Under the pieces are notes generated by a model. The model searched no databases, was not told the DNA's origin, and saw nothing but the letters and a program-made list of their open reading frames with translations. This document shows, in pieces, positions 44,687-57,000 of a DNA stretch of 64,000 bases. Each line of letters starts with the position of its first letter. The stretch's first letter is position 1. Made by a program: the position numbers and the translations under genes. Origin of the DNA: Raphanus sativus (taxonomy: Eukaryota; Streptophyta; Magnoliopsida; Brassicales; Brassicaceae); contig NC_079515.1 of assembly GCF_000801105.2 (NCBI RefSeq), positions 9,052,001-9,116,000 on the forward strand. The letters run 5' to 3'.

Positions 44687-47600
44687 TCAAGTTGAAAGTG
44701 TGAGATTTCGAACATCCAACTTCGACAAAAGTGATTCAAACAAAGGTCTTGGTAGTGCTTTAGTGAGGATGTCAGCAAGCTGATCTTTGGAAGAGACATG
44801 TTCAGTGGTAATCAGCTTTGACTTGACAGCATCACGGACATGATGACAATCTTTCTCAATATGTTTCGTCCTTTCGTGAAAGACAGGATTCACAGCAATG
44901 TGCAAGGCAGACTTACTATCACAATAGAGCTTCATTGGATAAGGGTGATCAAAGTGAAATGATTGAAGAAGGCATTTCAACCATTTGAGTTCTTTGAGCG
45001 CTTCAGACATAGCTCGATATTCTGCCTCTGCAGATGATAGTGAAATTGTATCCTGCTTTTTCGTACGCCAAAAAACTGGAGTGTCACCCAAGAATGTAAT
45101 GTAAGCGCTAAGAGATCATCGAGAAAGCGGACAGCCCATCCAGTCAGAATCACAGTAAATACTAATGTCAATACTATCAGCAGCCTTAAGAAAAATTCCT
45201 TGACCTGGCGTTCCTTTAATGTAACGAACCACTCGAAGAGCAGCTTCCCAATGTGGAAAACGCGGAGCATGCATGAACTGAACAAGTATATGAACAGGAT
45301 ATCCAAGGTCAGGACGTGTATTAGTTAAGTAGATCAAACGTCCTACAAGACGCCGGTATTGCTGTGCATTGGCCAGAGGTCCTTCTGCAACAGCCAACTT
45401 GTGATTCAATTCGATAGGAACTGGACATGGATTGGCACCAAGTAACCCTGCAGACACAATATCAAGATCGTATTTACGCTGAGAGAGATAGAAGCCAGAG
45501 CTGTTGCGTGCGACTTTAAGACCCAGAAAATACTTCAACTTGCCAAGGTCTTTCATGCGGAAACACTGCTGTAAGTAGTTTTTAAACTCCTGAAGTGCAG
45601 TAGCATTGTTGCTGGTGATAATAAAATCATCGACATACACAAGGATGTGAATGCAAGTCGATCCACGAACCTTAGAAAAGAGCGAGTGATCTGCATACTC
45701 ATGAGAGAAACCAAACTCGTGCAGAGCCTTTTCAAGCTTGGCATACCAACACCTAGGAGCTTGGCACAAACCATATAGTGATTTAGAGAGGCGACATACT
45801 TTAGATGGATCCGAGCATTTGAATCCATGCGGTAGCTTCATGTAGATTTCTTCTTCTAAGTCACCATGCAAGAAGGCATTACTAACGTCCATCTGATGAA
45901 CAATCCAATTCTTTGTAGCAGCAAGTTTCAAGATAATGCGGACCGTAGAGAGTTTTGCAATTGGGGCAAAGGTATCAGTAAAATCCTCCCCCTCTTTTTG
46001 ATGATTGCCAAGTACTACTAAGCGAGCCTTATGCTTATCCAAAGTCCAATCTGCATGATCCTTATTTGAGTAAAGCCACGCATTGCCAAGAGCTTTCTTT
46101 CCTGGAGGAAGGTCAGTAACGTCCCATGTATTTGTGACTTCAAAAGCATCTACCTCGACGGACATAGCATCATTCCAAATTTTATGTTTAGACGCTTCCT
46201 TAAAGCTTTTGGGCACAATATCATCAATTAGTGCAGTGAGGTACGCTCTGTGAGAATCTGGAAAGAGATGATCAGAGACATAGCTTGAGATGGGATAGGG
46301 TGTTTTACCTGAGACTATTTGCGAGAGACCGAGATCAGACGTGAGAAGTTCGTGAGAATGTATTTCTTTAGTAGTGGCAGAATGAGTGACGTAGTCCTTA
46401 AGCAAAATGGAAGGAGTTTTAAGACGCTAACCACGGCCTAGAACTTCTGGTAGTCCTGGCGAACTCGAGACCAGCTCAGAAGAACCCGAGTCTGGAGAAA
46501 GCAGAGGAGAAACAGGGGAAGATGGCGTGTCTGGTGTTTCTGCTGGAACCGAAGTAGGAGCTACCAAGTTAGTCATATTTGGAGGCTGAGAAAGCATAGT
46601 TATAGGATCTGAGGCCAGAGGACTAGTGGGTGCAGGTGGCAGAGTAGGAGTAGGAGATAACGAGCTCCCCCTTAAGTCAGTGGCTGGAAGTAACCAGTCC
46701 TCTATAGTAGGATCATAGTGATTCCGTGGAGGCGTGACATAGTCATCAGACTTGACACCAGGGATCTTAGATTCAGAGAACTTAACATCTCTGCTAGTGA
46801 AGAATTCTTCAGTCTCAAGATCATAGAGTTTCCATGCTTTCTTGCCGTAGGGATATCCCATAAAGAGACAGCGTCTGCTTCGGTCGCCAAATTTATCTTT
46901 ATCCCGAGCTTTTCTGTGTGAGTAACACAAGCAACCAAACACACGAAGCTGATTATAGTCAGGTTTCTTCCCAAATAGCATTTCAAATGGCGATTTTCCT
47001 TTAAGAACTTGAGATGGCGTATGATTTATCAAGTGAGCAGCAGTAAGAATGCTTTCACCCCAGAAAGAAACCGGAAGCTTTGCCTGAAACAAACAAGCTC
47101 GTGCAACATTTAATATGTGCCTGTGGTTTCTCTCGGCGCGACCGTTTTGTTGCGGTGTGTCTACACAAGAAGTTTGATGTATAATGCCTTGTTGTTTGAA
47201 AAATGTTGCCAAGACAAGAAACTCTGATCCATTATCAGACCGCACTGTTTTTACTGTTTTGCCAAACTGGCGTTCGCAATGAGCAAGAAAGTGGCGAAGT
47301 AAGGTGGCAACCTCCGACTTCTCGAGCATCAAATAAGTCCATACAGCTCGTGTGTAATCATCAACAATGGTGAGAAAGTAACGTGCACCACAAGAAGAGT
47401 TAGTACGATAGGGTCCCCAAACATCACAGTGAATTAATGAAAATGGCTCAGAAGCATTGGATAAACTTTTATTAAAAACTTGTCGAGTTTGTTTAGCTCG
47501 AAAACAAATTTCACAAGACGCAGCTTTTTCGGAATCAAACACCATATTATCTAAAACATGTAAAGAAGATAAAGCCCTAAAAGAAGGATGACCAAGTCGT

Positions 47601-49129
47601 CTGTGCCATAATTCCAATGTAGAAGAATTCTTATAACCAGTCTGATGAGCACTCGCAACCGTGACACCCGTAAAGAAATACACCCCCTCACGTACTTCAC
47701 CCGTTCCAATCAGGGTCTTCGTAAAACGGTCCTGCAAAACACAGAGGGTGTCAGTAAAAATAGCAATGCAACCGGTTTGTCGTAGAAGACAAGAAACTGA
47801 AATCAGGGTGCAATTGAAATCAGGAACATAGAGAACGTCAGTCAAGTAATAATCACGGCTGAGCACCAGTTTGCCCTTTTTCAGAGCCTGAGAAAAACGT
47901 CCATTAGGGAATTTAACCGATGATGGCAGTATATCAGTAACATCAGTTAAGATAGATAGATCGCCCGTCATATGATACGACGCGCCTGTGTCTATTATGA
48001 CATCTTTTAGAGACGTTTTACCAGATAGTTTTTCGGAAGAGACTGAAGGCCGAGATGTCTGTAGTAGTTGAAGGAGTTGAGTTATCTGCTCATCATTGAG
48101 TGTAGGCGACGCTGCTGTTGCATTGTTGGTAACATCTCTAAAAGAGTTAGACCTTCCGCGACCACGTCCATTAGACGACGAGAAACGACCTCCGCGTCCT
48201 CCACGTCCACGCGAGTTTCCTCCTCTAGTAGAGTTCCTCTGTTCCAACCACCAATCTGGATAGCCATGGAGTAAAAAACATTCAGACTTATCATGACCCG
48301 TCCGAGAGCAGTGAGAACATGATCTATTAGGATCGCGTCCTCGAAAGACAGTAGCAGCTTGATTTGTATCAGACGAGGCCGAGTCAATCGTAGCAGAGAA
48401 GCCAATTGCCTCTGTTTTGAGTTCCTTGGAGCGAGCTGTATTGTTGTGGTTTTCTTCCCGGATGACTCTAGAGTAGACATTGTTCATATCAGTAAGTGGA
48501 TCCTCATCAATAATCTAGGATCTGATGTTGCGGAAACGAGATTCGTCAAGCCCAAATAAGAACTTATGAACCCGTATCTCTTCTCTTTCCTTTTCTATGT
48601 CAGTAGATGCCTCACAAGAACAGGCTCGAGGTATTTTTAGATTATCCAGCTCCTCCTATAACTTTGAAAGTTTCCCATAATAATCAATGACTGTTTGGCC
48701 GTTTTGTTGACATGTGTTGATCTCATCTCGAAGCTGATGAATCCGTACTTCATTTCGAACTGAAAAACGTTGTTGAAGATTATCCCAAAGCTTGTGAGCA
48801 TCGGGAACAAACGTTACAGTCGATCGAATTTTGGGACCAATGGATGTACGAATCCATCCAACTAGCATAGAGTTTGTAGCAAGCCATCGTGAAAGGTCAG
48901 GTTCAGCGGATGGTTTAGTGATCATGCCGTTAATGAAACCGAGTTTTCATTTTGCTTGTATTGAGTTAGATAACTCGGTAGCCCATTCAGTGTAGTTGTC
49001 TCCTCGTAGTAAGACCGAAGTGATAAGAGCACCTAGGTTGTCCGACGGATGCATATAGTATGGCGAAGAGGTATCTGCAGTAATTGCAGGAACTAGGGTA
49101 GAGGTAGTAGATGAGTTAGCGTCGGCCAT
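44687..49129 (-). pseudogene. copia Gag-Pol polyprotein with five in-frame stops
   Basis: One reading frame from ATG 49129 (MADANSS) to the stop at 44687 without a frameshift, broken by five stop codons: 48947-48949 (TGA), 48656-48658 (TAG), 48515-48517 (TAG), 46427-46429 (TAG), 45116-45118 (TGA). Domains in order: UBN2-type Gag (DNYTEWATELSNSIQAK, FVPDAHKLWDNLQQRF), CCHC knuckle (CSHCSRTGHDKSECF), protease (DTGASYHM), integrase (HRRLGHPSFRAL, RSDNGSEF, TPQQNGRAERNHR), reverse transcriptase (VYVDDFIIT), RNase H (SSAEAEYRAMSEALKELKWL). Order protease-integrase-RT identifies copia. Not translatable as a whole. Confidence 0.93.
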
Positions 49130-49209
49130 GTTTCTTGAATGGCAAGAAACGCCAATTTAGAGAAGAGAAAAAAAAATTTAGGGTTCTCAGATCGTTTGCT
49201 CTGATACCA

Positions 49210-49353
49210 TGAAATAGTTTGTGATAGAATTTGTTATCTTATTATGAAGGCAATAGCCAAGTATTTATACACGAGATAGATAAGTACAAAGACCTATTTA
49301 TATTATTATCTAAACATTAGGAGTAATCATAATATATAGTAGTTTTCTCAATA
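49210..49353 (-). repeat. 5' LTR of copia element
   Basis: 144 bp. Differs from the 3' LTR by a 13-bp deletion and about three substitutions. Confidence 0.9.
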
Positions 49354-49430
49354 GATAAACAAAATTATTAATCTGTGTGTTTGAATTATTTTATTTGATC
49401 TGATTGCTTCCATTGTTTATAGATATAAAA

Positions 49431-49684
49431 GGTCCGACTGGTGACCAAGAAACGATGAGGAATAATGTATTCCCTAACATTCCTAAAAAAAAATTACCAT
49501 TCACAAATAATAGTTTTTCCTTTTCATTTCCCATCATTCTTTTTTTGTAGAAAAACAAAGAAGAAAATTATTCTTTGTCCAATTTAAGATGAAACAACAA
49601 TTCCTTTTTATTCTTACGAATTTATTCCTCTACGTTTGTTTCATATTTGTTCATTTTGATTCCACAATAGTCACCAGTCGGACC
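49431..49684. mobile_element. MITE with perfect 15-bp terminal inverted repeats
   Basis: GGTCCGACTGGTGAC at 49431-49445 and GTCACCAGTCGGACC at 49670-49684. Absent from module 2 (gatataaagtgaataaaa near 28165). Target duplication unclear (A-rich on both sides). No frame. Confidence 0.85.
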
Positions 49685-49807
49685 CAAAAATGAATAAAAC
49701 AATTAAATAACAGGAACAATAAATGTTAAACAAAACAAAAAAGGTATTTTAGAATACCTTATATGAAGAATCATATTTTTTTTTTTCTTTTTTGTTTGGT
49801 GTGTTTG

Positions 49808-50265
49808 TGTGTTCGATCGCTTGTCAATGGGAACACTGACCCATGCTCCGTTACCGAACGAGCCACTTGCAATAAACACGTTTGCTTTCAAGTACAACGT
49901 TACAATAACCTTCTTGTAATAACAATTAATCCAATCTTATACCTGGAGTAACTTTTTTTCTCTTCTTTTAGAAGTTTGTGTGTTTGCTCGTGTTCCGTAG
50001 TCGGTGGGAGTACTGACGCATGCTCAAATATCAATGTGGTTTAAGTGATTAACAAAGGTTTGTTCAATGTTATGTTACTCGTGTTTTTTTTTCAGTTATT
50101 AAGTAGATAAAAAGAAGGTATTTTGAGAATACCTTTTATCTGGAAATAAATTTTTTTTTCCCTTTGCTTTTGTCTAACATGATGTGTTTGTGCTTCGATC
50201 GCTGGTTAATAGGAGCACTGACCCATGCTCTATCACCAACGAGCCACTTCAACACACACGGTTCT
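49808..50265. repeat. Stem-loop repeat block downstream of EIN3 (3 units)
   Basis: Stem-loops at 49831-49848, 50008-50025 and 50214-50231, as in module 2. This is the block next to the complete EIN3 and so probably the original position. Confidence 0.6.
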
Positions 50266-50635
50266 TTTCAAGTAAATTCGAACTACCATCTTGCAATAAA
50301 CAATGTTCCCAGCCACATCAAAAAATACAAATATTAACACAACAAAAAATAATTAAGAGAAACTCCAAATTACATTTATAAAATATGAAAACTTACATTA
50401 TGTTCGTCCCCCGAGTATGGGGTGTATAAACTAAAAGAAGCTGACGATAAGAGAGTTTCGCCAGGGCGAGAACAAGACACACACAGTAACAGAGAGTTTC
50501 AGAGACTCTTACAAACACATTACAAGCGAGGAGACAGAGAGACAGACCCAGAAAAATATTACATTGTAGAGTGAATGTAAGAAGAACACAAAGAGATAAA
50601 AATAAAGAGAAGATGAAATCTATTCCCCCCAAGAC
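50266..50635. other. EIN3 3' flank and probable 3'UTR
   Basis: Source of the copied flanks in modules 1 and 2. Minus-strand signals such as ATGTAAT and AATATT near 50550 could be polyadenylation elements; I cannot fix the site. Confidence 0.5.
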
Positions 50636-52582
50636 TTAGAACCAAATGGATACATCTTGCTGCTTCTGCTGCTGCATAGCATCCATCGTTCCCGGCATTG
50701 ACATATCATCTCTGTAATCGAATGAGGCCATATCGAACGGTGGAGAATCAAACACAAGCTGAAACCTGTTGCTGCTGCTGTTGTTATGCGCAGCTTCGAA
50801 GCTGTTGTTGGTGTGTGCAGTGTCGTACTTGAACCCATTGTTGTTGTTCCCTTGGAAAAACGTTTGGTGGTTGCTAGTGTTGTTGTTGTTCCCTTGGAAG
50901 AACGCTTGGTTGCTACCGTTGTTGTTGTTGTTAACTCTGTTTGGTATGTTCAAGTCTTCAAAGAAGCTTCCTTCCACCATGTTTCCTTGGAACTGAAGAT
51001 GTTCTTGATGATTCTGAACCGTTGGTTGAAGCAGTGACACACCATGATTCTCCATGACAGTTTGGTTTTGGTTGCTCTGGACGTTTCTGTCGTACATGGA
51101 CATGAGCTCGGAGATCATCTTCTGTCCATCTTCAGGAACTCCAATACCTGTTAAGTCAATTGGCTGGGAAACCGAGTTCACTGGCCTTGGCTGAGAGAAT
51201 CCAACGACAGGTTTAACTTCGTTGATATGGAACCTGGACGGTGCTGCTGCCGCTGCTGCTGCTCCATAGGGTATGCAGGTGTCTCGATGTGGACAAACAA
51301 ACTGATGGTTGTCTCTCGAGTTCCTATCCAGAAAACCACGGCTGACATCTCCATGCGCACACCCAGTGTTCTCGCAGGTGAAGATCGTTCTGTCCATTAG
51401 AGTATTCAGATCTCTGTTTGGCTTCCTCTTCCTCATGAACTCCAAGTTCCCTGATGGAACTTCTTCCTTTACAGGGAAGTTAGCAGCAAAGTTGGAAGGA
51501 TTCATCACTTTCTCCGGCTTGAGCTCCTCCACTTCATAGTGAGTAGTCTCCTTCTCCAGCCCCTCAACGTCGTACTGACTACAATCATTCATCAGAAGCG
51601 AGCAGCTTCCCCCACCGGACAAAGAAACAGGAGGGCAAGACTCAGGGTAAAGCTCACGAGCCAAGGACTCCTCCTGGTTAATAATCGCAAGCCAAGTAGC
51701 ACTCTCTTTAGCAGTCATCTTATCCTGCAAGCATTTAGACTGCCTCACAAGCTTCCTGATCTTAGCAATATCAGGAAACATATGCTTGATAACCGCCGTC
51801 AAAACACCGACCTTCCACGCCTTCTTCAGATCATGAGGCTTCTTATAAGGAGCAGGGCCTTGATCCTTAGGCAAACCAAGCTGAGGCCACCAGTCCTCCT
51901 TCCCGTTAGGCCACCACGGAGGCGGCACGCCTTTCTCCAAAGGAAACCGCCTCTGAGGAGGATCACAGTGCTGCATCAACGCCGACAGAAGCGACCCGAG
52001 AGTCGTGTCCTGAAGCTCCTGCAAGGTATGCGGAGTAGGTCCAATGGGAGTGTTCCCTTCACGAACCCCGGGAATGTTGTTCTCCGCTTGGTACTTACTT
52101 ATCGCAGCAGGACCGTTACGATCAAACCTCACCTTATCTTTCCACCACTCCCTGAGATTATCGGAAGCCCCCGTGACGGGCTTCCCGTTCTCGGGGATGA
52201 TCCCGTAGACAAAGCCCTGAGCTTTGCAGACCTCCATCATCTTCAGCATGTACTTCAAGATCCCGTCTTGAGCTCTGGACATCTTCTTCCTCCTGGCTTG
52301 CTCCTGAGACTGCCTCTGCTTGGCGGCGTCCACTCCTTCTTTGCTGCCGCTGCTGCCGCTCTTGTCCTGCTCCTTGAGACGCTTGAGGCGCATCTTGTCC
52401 CTCCACATCCTCCTCTCGAGCTCGTCCACGTCGATCTCGTCGTCGGTGTAGTCGTCTTCGACGACTGAGTCGGGTTGTTCGGGGTGTGTGGTGGGTGCCG
52501 CGGGACAGAAGTCGACTTCTCCTAGAGACGCGGGAGAGAAGAAGTCCATGTTCCCGCACATTCCAATCTCGTTGAACATCAT
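50636..52582 (-). CDS. EIN3: EIN3, ethylene-response transcription factor
   Basis: Single coding exon of 648 aa, close in length to Arabidopsis EIN3 (628). Start at ATG 52582 ([15 protein letters not shown]), preceded by an in-frame extension that begins beyond a splice acceptor, so that extension is not coding. EIN3 is the nuclear master regulator of ethylene signalling, is stabilised through EIN2 and degraded through EBF1/EBF2. Seen: acidic N-terminus ([20 protein letters not shown]), the conserved DNA-binding region ([89 protein letters not shown]), a seven-Ala run near residue 440, an Asn-rich C-terminus and the QDVSIWF end. Intact; the only complete EIN3 here. Confidence 0.97.
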
Positions 52583-52612
52583 CCTGACTCTCTTCAGAGT
52601 AAGATCAGAGAC

Positions 52613-53083
52613 CTGAGGAAACACGTAAAAATCAATACATCAAAATCAAAAGTTCAAAACCCTAAATCCAGAATTAGAAAAGGGGGCTTTTTTGGGGGAT
52701 TCAATCACACGGCGATCAAATATTAAGACAAAGACATCAGATCTCATGTGTTTTCGACTTGAGAGTATCAAATTCAGACAGAACAGAATCAATCCATCGG
52801 CCAACTTATCTACGGGTTCGATTCAATTAATTAAAAATCTAAATATAGAAAGGATGATTTGTGAAGAGGACATAATAAGAAATAAAAAAATTGAAAATTT
52901 AATAATGCATATAAAAGAGAATATTTTTATATTAGATCAAAGATATTGAGATTCAACAGGAAAAACATTCAATAGTTAGATCGTAGTAATCTGGAGTCAA
53001 AACACATGGATCTACCAAACCCCACATGAAAATAAGCTATTTAGCAATAATCAATTTGAGGAGAGAAGAACGTAATTATTTAC
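52613..53083 (-). other. 5'UTR intron of EIN3
   Basis: Donor ACAG|GTAAAT at 53083 and acceptor TTCCTCAG|GT ending at 52613 on the minus strand, 30 nt before the ATG. An intron in this place is known for Arabidopsis EIN3. Confidence 0.7.
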
Positions 53084-54026
53084 CTGTAATAGATTAACAA
53101 AGCAGCCGAATAGAATTTGACAAGAAGAAGGTATCTCTCTGCGTTTATCCTTCTCTTGGTTTTGCGGGGAAAAATGAAAGAGAAAATAATTAAAACCCTA
53201 ATTCATCGCCTAAAAAAGTTAAGAGAGACGACAGAGAGAGAGATGGAGATGAAAGAGAGAAGAAGGAGAAGAAAAGTCGACGAACGATCACGTGGGTCGA
53301 AAGCGACTTTTGTTTACTTGCGTTTCTTTGTGGAGTCTCTCTTCTGTAGATCAAATGAGAGAGAAAGAGTGTGGGTTTATATATGATTTTTATTTTATTT
53401 TTTGAAGGATCATTTATTGACATTTATTTATTTTTCTTTATTCTAAATAATTTCGGAAAATAAATAATAAAGCGCCTTGTTGTTAAAAAAAAAAAAATAA
53501 TAATAATAATAATAAAGCGCCTTTTCGCACTGCTCCTCGTTTGGGGTTACTTTTGTTTTGTACTCTTCCCTCCCTTTTTTTATTAATATTACGCGGTACA
53601 TATTTAATGTTTTTTCACACGTATTATTTATTGACGCGAAACTAAAAATCCGTTATTTCTCCCTCTTTTTTTCTTATCTTGTCTAAAAAAATAGGTATCC
53701 ATGTATCCATAACTCCATTAAAATATATACGAAACCACTTTAATAAGTTTTTCTTCACCGACAACTATAATACAGTATTTAATCTGAAGGGGTTAGAAAA
53801 CATTTTAATAAGTTTCCGAGCTCAAGATTATTATAAGCAATTATCATCACGTCCTCCAACACGTTTGTTGAAACGAATCATAAAAATATTAAACGATTTC
53901 CTTTTTTGCACTTTTCGGGTGTCTGAAAACTCCCAAAACAAAAATTATTCTTAAACAAAACAAACACACAAGAAAGTGAAGAAATGGGACTGAGACTTGT
54001 AAAAATGAGTCGTAACAGAAAACAGT
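53084..54026. other. EIN3 leader and promoter, and TOP6B 3' flank
   Basis: Non-coding 5' exon begins at 53084 and includes a GA/CT-rich stretch (53220-53280). TATA-like ATATATAA on the minus strand lies at about 53377. A (TAA)n tract is at 53496-53514. The rest is AT-rich without a gene. Confidence 0.5.
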
Positions 54027-57000
54027 TTACAAGATGAGCCTAAAGACAAAGGTTGGACTGTGAAGGTCAATGAAGTTGGAATGACTGGGATTCAATTGTT
54101 GGAGATATATATTTTCTCTGGGTTCTTCACTCACTCCACTTTGTGTTGCATACTCTAATGCCATCTCGTAATCCACCTGACAACCATTACAAGCATTCAA
54201 AGTGATGATGATGAAGGGATATAACTTAAAACAAGAGTGATTGATTGATGCAAACCTGTTCCACATGCTCAGCAAGCTTTTCTTTCAATGTTTCTTTTGT
54301 GATTATATGTTTAGACACTTTCTCAAGCATAGCTGTATCCTCCTCTTTATAACGTTTTCTCTTATTTGTATGTTCTTCTGTCATTTGTTTTAGAACCTCG
54401 TACACCGCTCCCGTTGCATCCGGAATGTACCTGCAACATTCATTTTTTTTTGTTTTAATTTTTTTCAGGGTTTTGAAGAAGAAACGCTGGGAGAAAACCG
54501 GACCTGCTCAAGCTGCGTTTTCTCTCTTGTTGTTCGCGTGCTTGAAGTCTCTTGACTATTTTGGATTTCAATTGAATGCAGCATTGTTGAATTGCAGACT
54601 TGATGAAAAAAGACAAAAGTTAGCTTTGCCAAGTTGTGCAGCAGATAAAATCGAGAAGTCTGAGGTTACCTTAACCGCAGTAGCTATCTCACTGATGTCA
54701 TCTCCTATGTATTCTTTCCCTGTCCCTTTGAATGGAATTTTTGTACTCACTATGCTCACAAATACTCCTATTTTATCTTGGGTCTGATTAATCTTATAGC
54801 TATTCCAACTGCAAAAGTTTTTCAGCAAAACCCCATTAGTCAAGAAAAAAGTAAAGATACAAGATCAAATGAGATTTAGCTAGCAAGATTAAGAAGTCTT
54901 CTCACTTGATTCTCTTTAAGGCTGTCCTGGTGACAACATCACCTCCTTGTTCAAAAAGGAGAGGAATACGGTTTGCAAAACGGAATATGTTCATCCCCTG
55001 TCATTTCGGTTCCCACACCACACATTCCCATAAGTAAAAGATAAATATCGCGAGATCAAGATAAGATCTAAACGAATAATGTCAAGAATATCATTCTTAT
55101 TTCCTAAGTTGAGAAGCTCGCTCCCATTTTCTTTATCTTTCTTCATGGTTCCATAGAAGAGCAACGGATTTCATCCATGCTAAATTTTAATTCACTTATG
55201 TGGTTACACATGATAACAAAATTTTAACCTCTGTGAACTACTCATTATATGAGTGTGTTTGCATTGCAAGCTTTGCTGCGAAGGAATATACATAACTAAG
55301 CAAAACAAAGATATGACCTACCTGTTTTACATCTCTTCCGCCCACACTAACACCAGCTTCAACAATGAAAGGATGACCTTCAAAGACCTGAGCACTGAAC
55401 ATAGTTTCCAGGAAGATATCAACACTTTAAGAAACAAAGCTCAGAATAACCACAAAAAAAACGTATAGGTAAAGCTTAACAGATGAGATTACTATAAGAT
55501 AAACTGTTATAGCACTTCATATTTAAATTCCGATGCATTGGCAGAAAATTAAGTGTTGAATTGACAACCTGCCTGAATGCGTTGCCACCATATCTGGATG
55601 CAGCTCCTTGATAATCCCTAGACGAAGATTGTATTCTCCTGCCGGGCTAAGGCACTACCGGAGAAAACCACAGTATGATTAGAACTAACTTTTTGAAATA
55701 ATCCAGATGCTCTACCAAATTAAACTTTTAAAAGACCCTCAAGAGAGACATAGGTGGAATAATAAAGCAGTTCTCGATGTACAGTTAAGAGAAAGAAATG
55801 CTTACATCACCACTAGGGTCGTCAAATTTAGCTTGGCGGAATAACTGATGTATACGCACCATTTGCTGAGCTGTCACAGACTTGACAGCCATGCCAGGGC
55901 TGAAATCGGGTCCCATTTCCCCTGAAAGAAAAACAAGTGATTGACTTTGACTCAAGGGATATTATCGATGGTTTTATTTATATTATATCGACATTCAAAC
56001 TTATATAACAAACGAGATCGGTGTCATACTTACCGATTAATCGGGCTGCAAGGTTTTTGTTAATATTCACAAATTCATTCTGAAGAAACTGCAGAAGGGT
56101 CTTTTTGGAAGTGTCTGTAACAAGGCGCTTGATAAGCAGCAAGTCAACTGACGATGGATGGTGCTTTGTCTCTATAGGAATTGGGGGCATCACATCCGTT
56201 CTTCGAGTAAATTTTACAGTGACATTTTTCCTATATTAAATATAAAAAACAAAACTGAACAACTTAATAATGCTGCACGTGAACAGATATGTTTATGCGA
56301 CAGGGCAGCAAGAAGACAGAGAGACATATCGTACTCGGGTGTTTCTGAAATAAATCTGAATAGAAACTGCGCATAAGGAGTAATAACAGCCATTTGGCGC
56401 ATGTAGTGCAAGATCTTTGACTGGAAAAGAAAAAGATAAAACGTGTTAGACATTTGTGCACGCAAAAAAAAAAAATATCTAAAGAAATAAGGTACATCAA
56501 CATGACGATCCAAACCACACGTACTCTGTATGTTGTCCAGTTTCCTTCAATTACCACCTGTATTTCGGCCCCATGCCATTTCTCTTTGTTGGCCTTCTTT
56601 TCGTGTAGATGAATATGAGGGATGTTCCTGCAAGTTTTTACCATTTATATAAAGACCATTCTTTGACGCTGAGCTAAATGATGACTTTCTTGCAAGATTC
56701 GAGACAGTCAAATCATACACAAATAGTCATGAGAAGACATCGAATATTCAAAGGATTCATGGCTATTATTGTCACATGCACAAACATAAACAGATAGCTC
56801 CCGAGAAGCTGTTCATATATTCAAGGGGTACCTGTGAATATCAATATCCAATCTGCAGAACGTAACATAGTTTTGGCTCTTCATAGATGAAGAGATCTCT
56901 ATGGGGAGGCCTGTACTCATTTTGGACCAAATTAAAGCCTGCGCGCCAGGAGAAAATAGAGAAACTAGAAGAGTCAAACAGGTTCTCTAGGAAAGCTTTA

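Larger units (their letters stand above)
44523..49353 (-). mobile_element. Ty1/copia LTR retrotransposon, decayed
   Basis: LTRs at 44523-44679 and 49210-49353 flank a minus-strand interior. Target duplication gataa at 44518-44522 and 49354-49358. Primer site tggtatcagagca (initiator tRNA-Met) on the minus strand at 49197-49209; polypurine tract CTTGAGGGGGAG (minus) at 44680-44691. On the minus strand the LTR begins TATTGAG, a one-base variant of the TGTTGAG usual in copia. The 5' LTR has lost 13 bp. Confidence 0.92.

Noticed and set aside
51539..52468. 309-codon open frame on the plus strand
   Set aside because: Entirely antisense to the conserved EIN3 coding exon; composition follows EIN3 codons and no homology is recognisable.
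52583..52624. Fourteen-residue N-terminal extension of EIN3
   Set aside because: The extension lies across a good 3' splice acceptor (TTCCTCAG) and Arabidopsis EIN3 begins at MMFNE.
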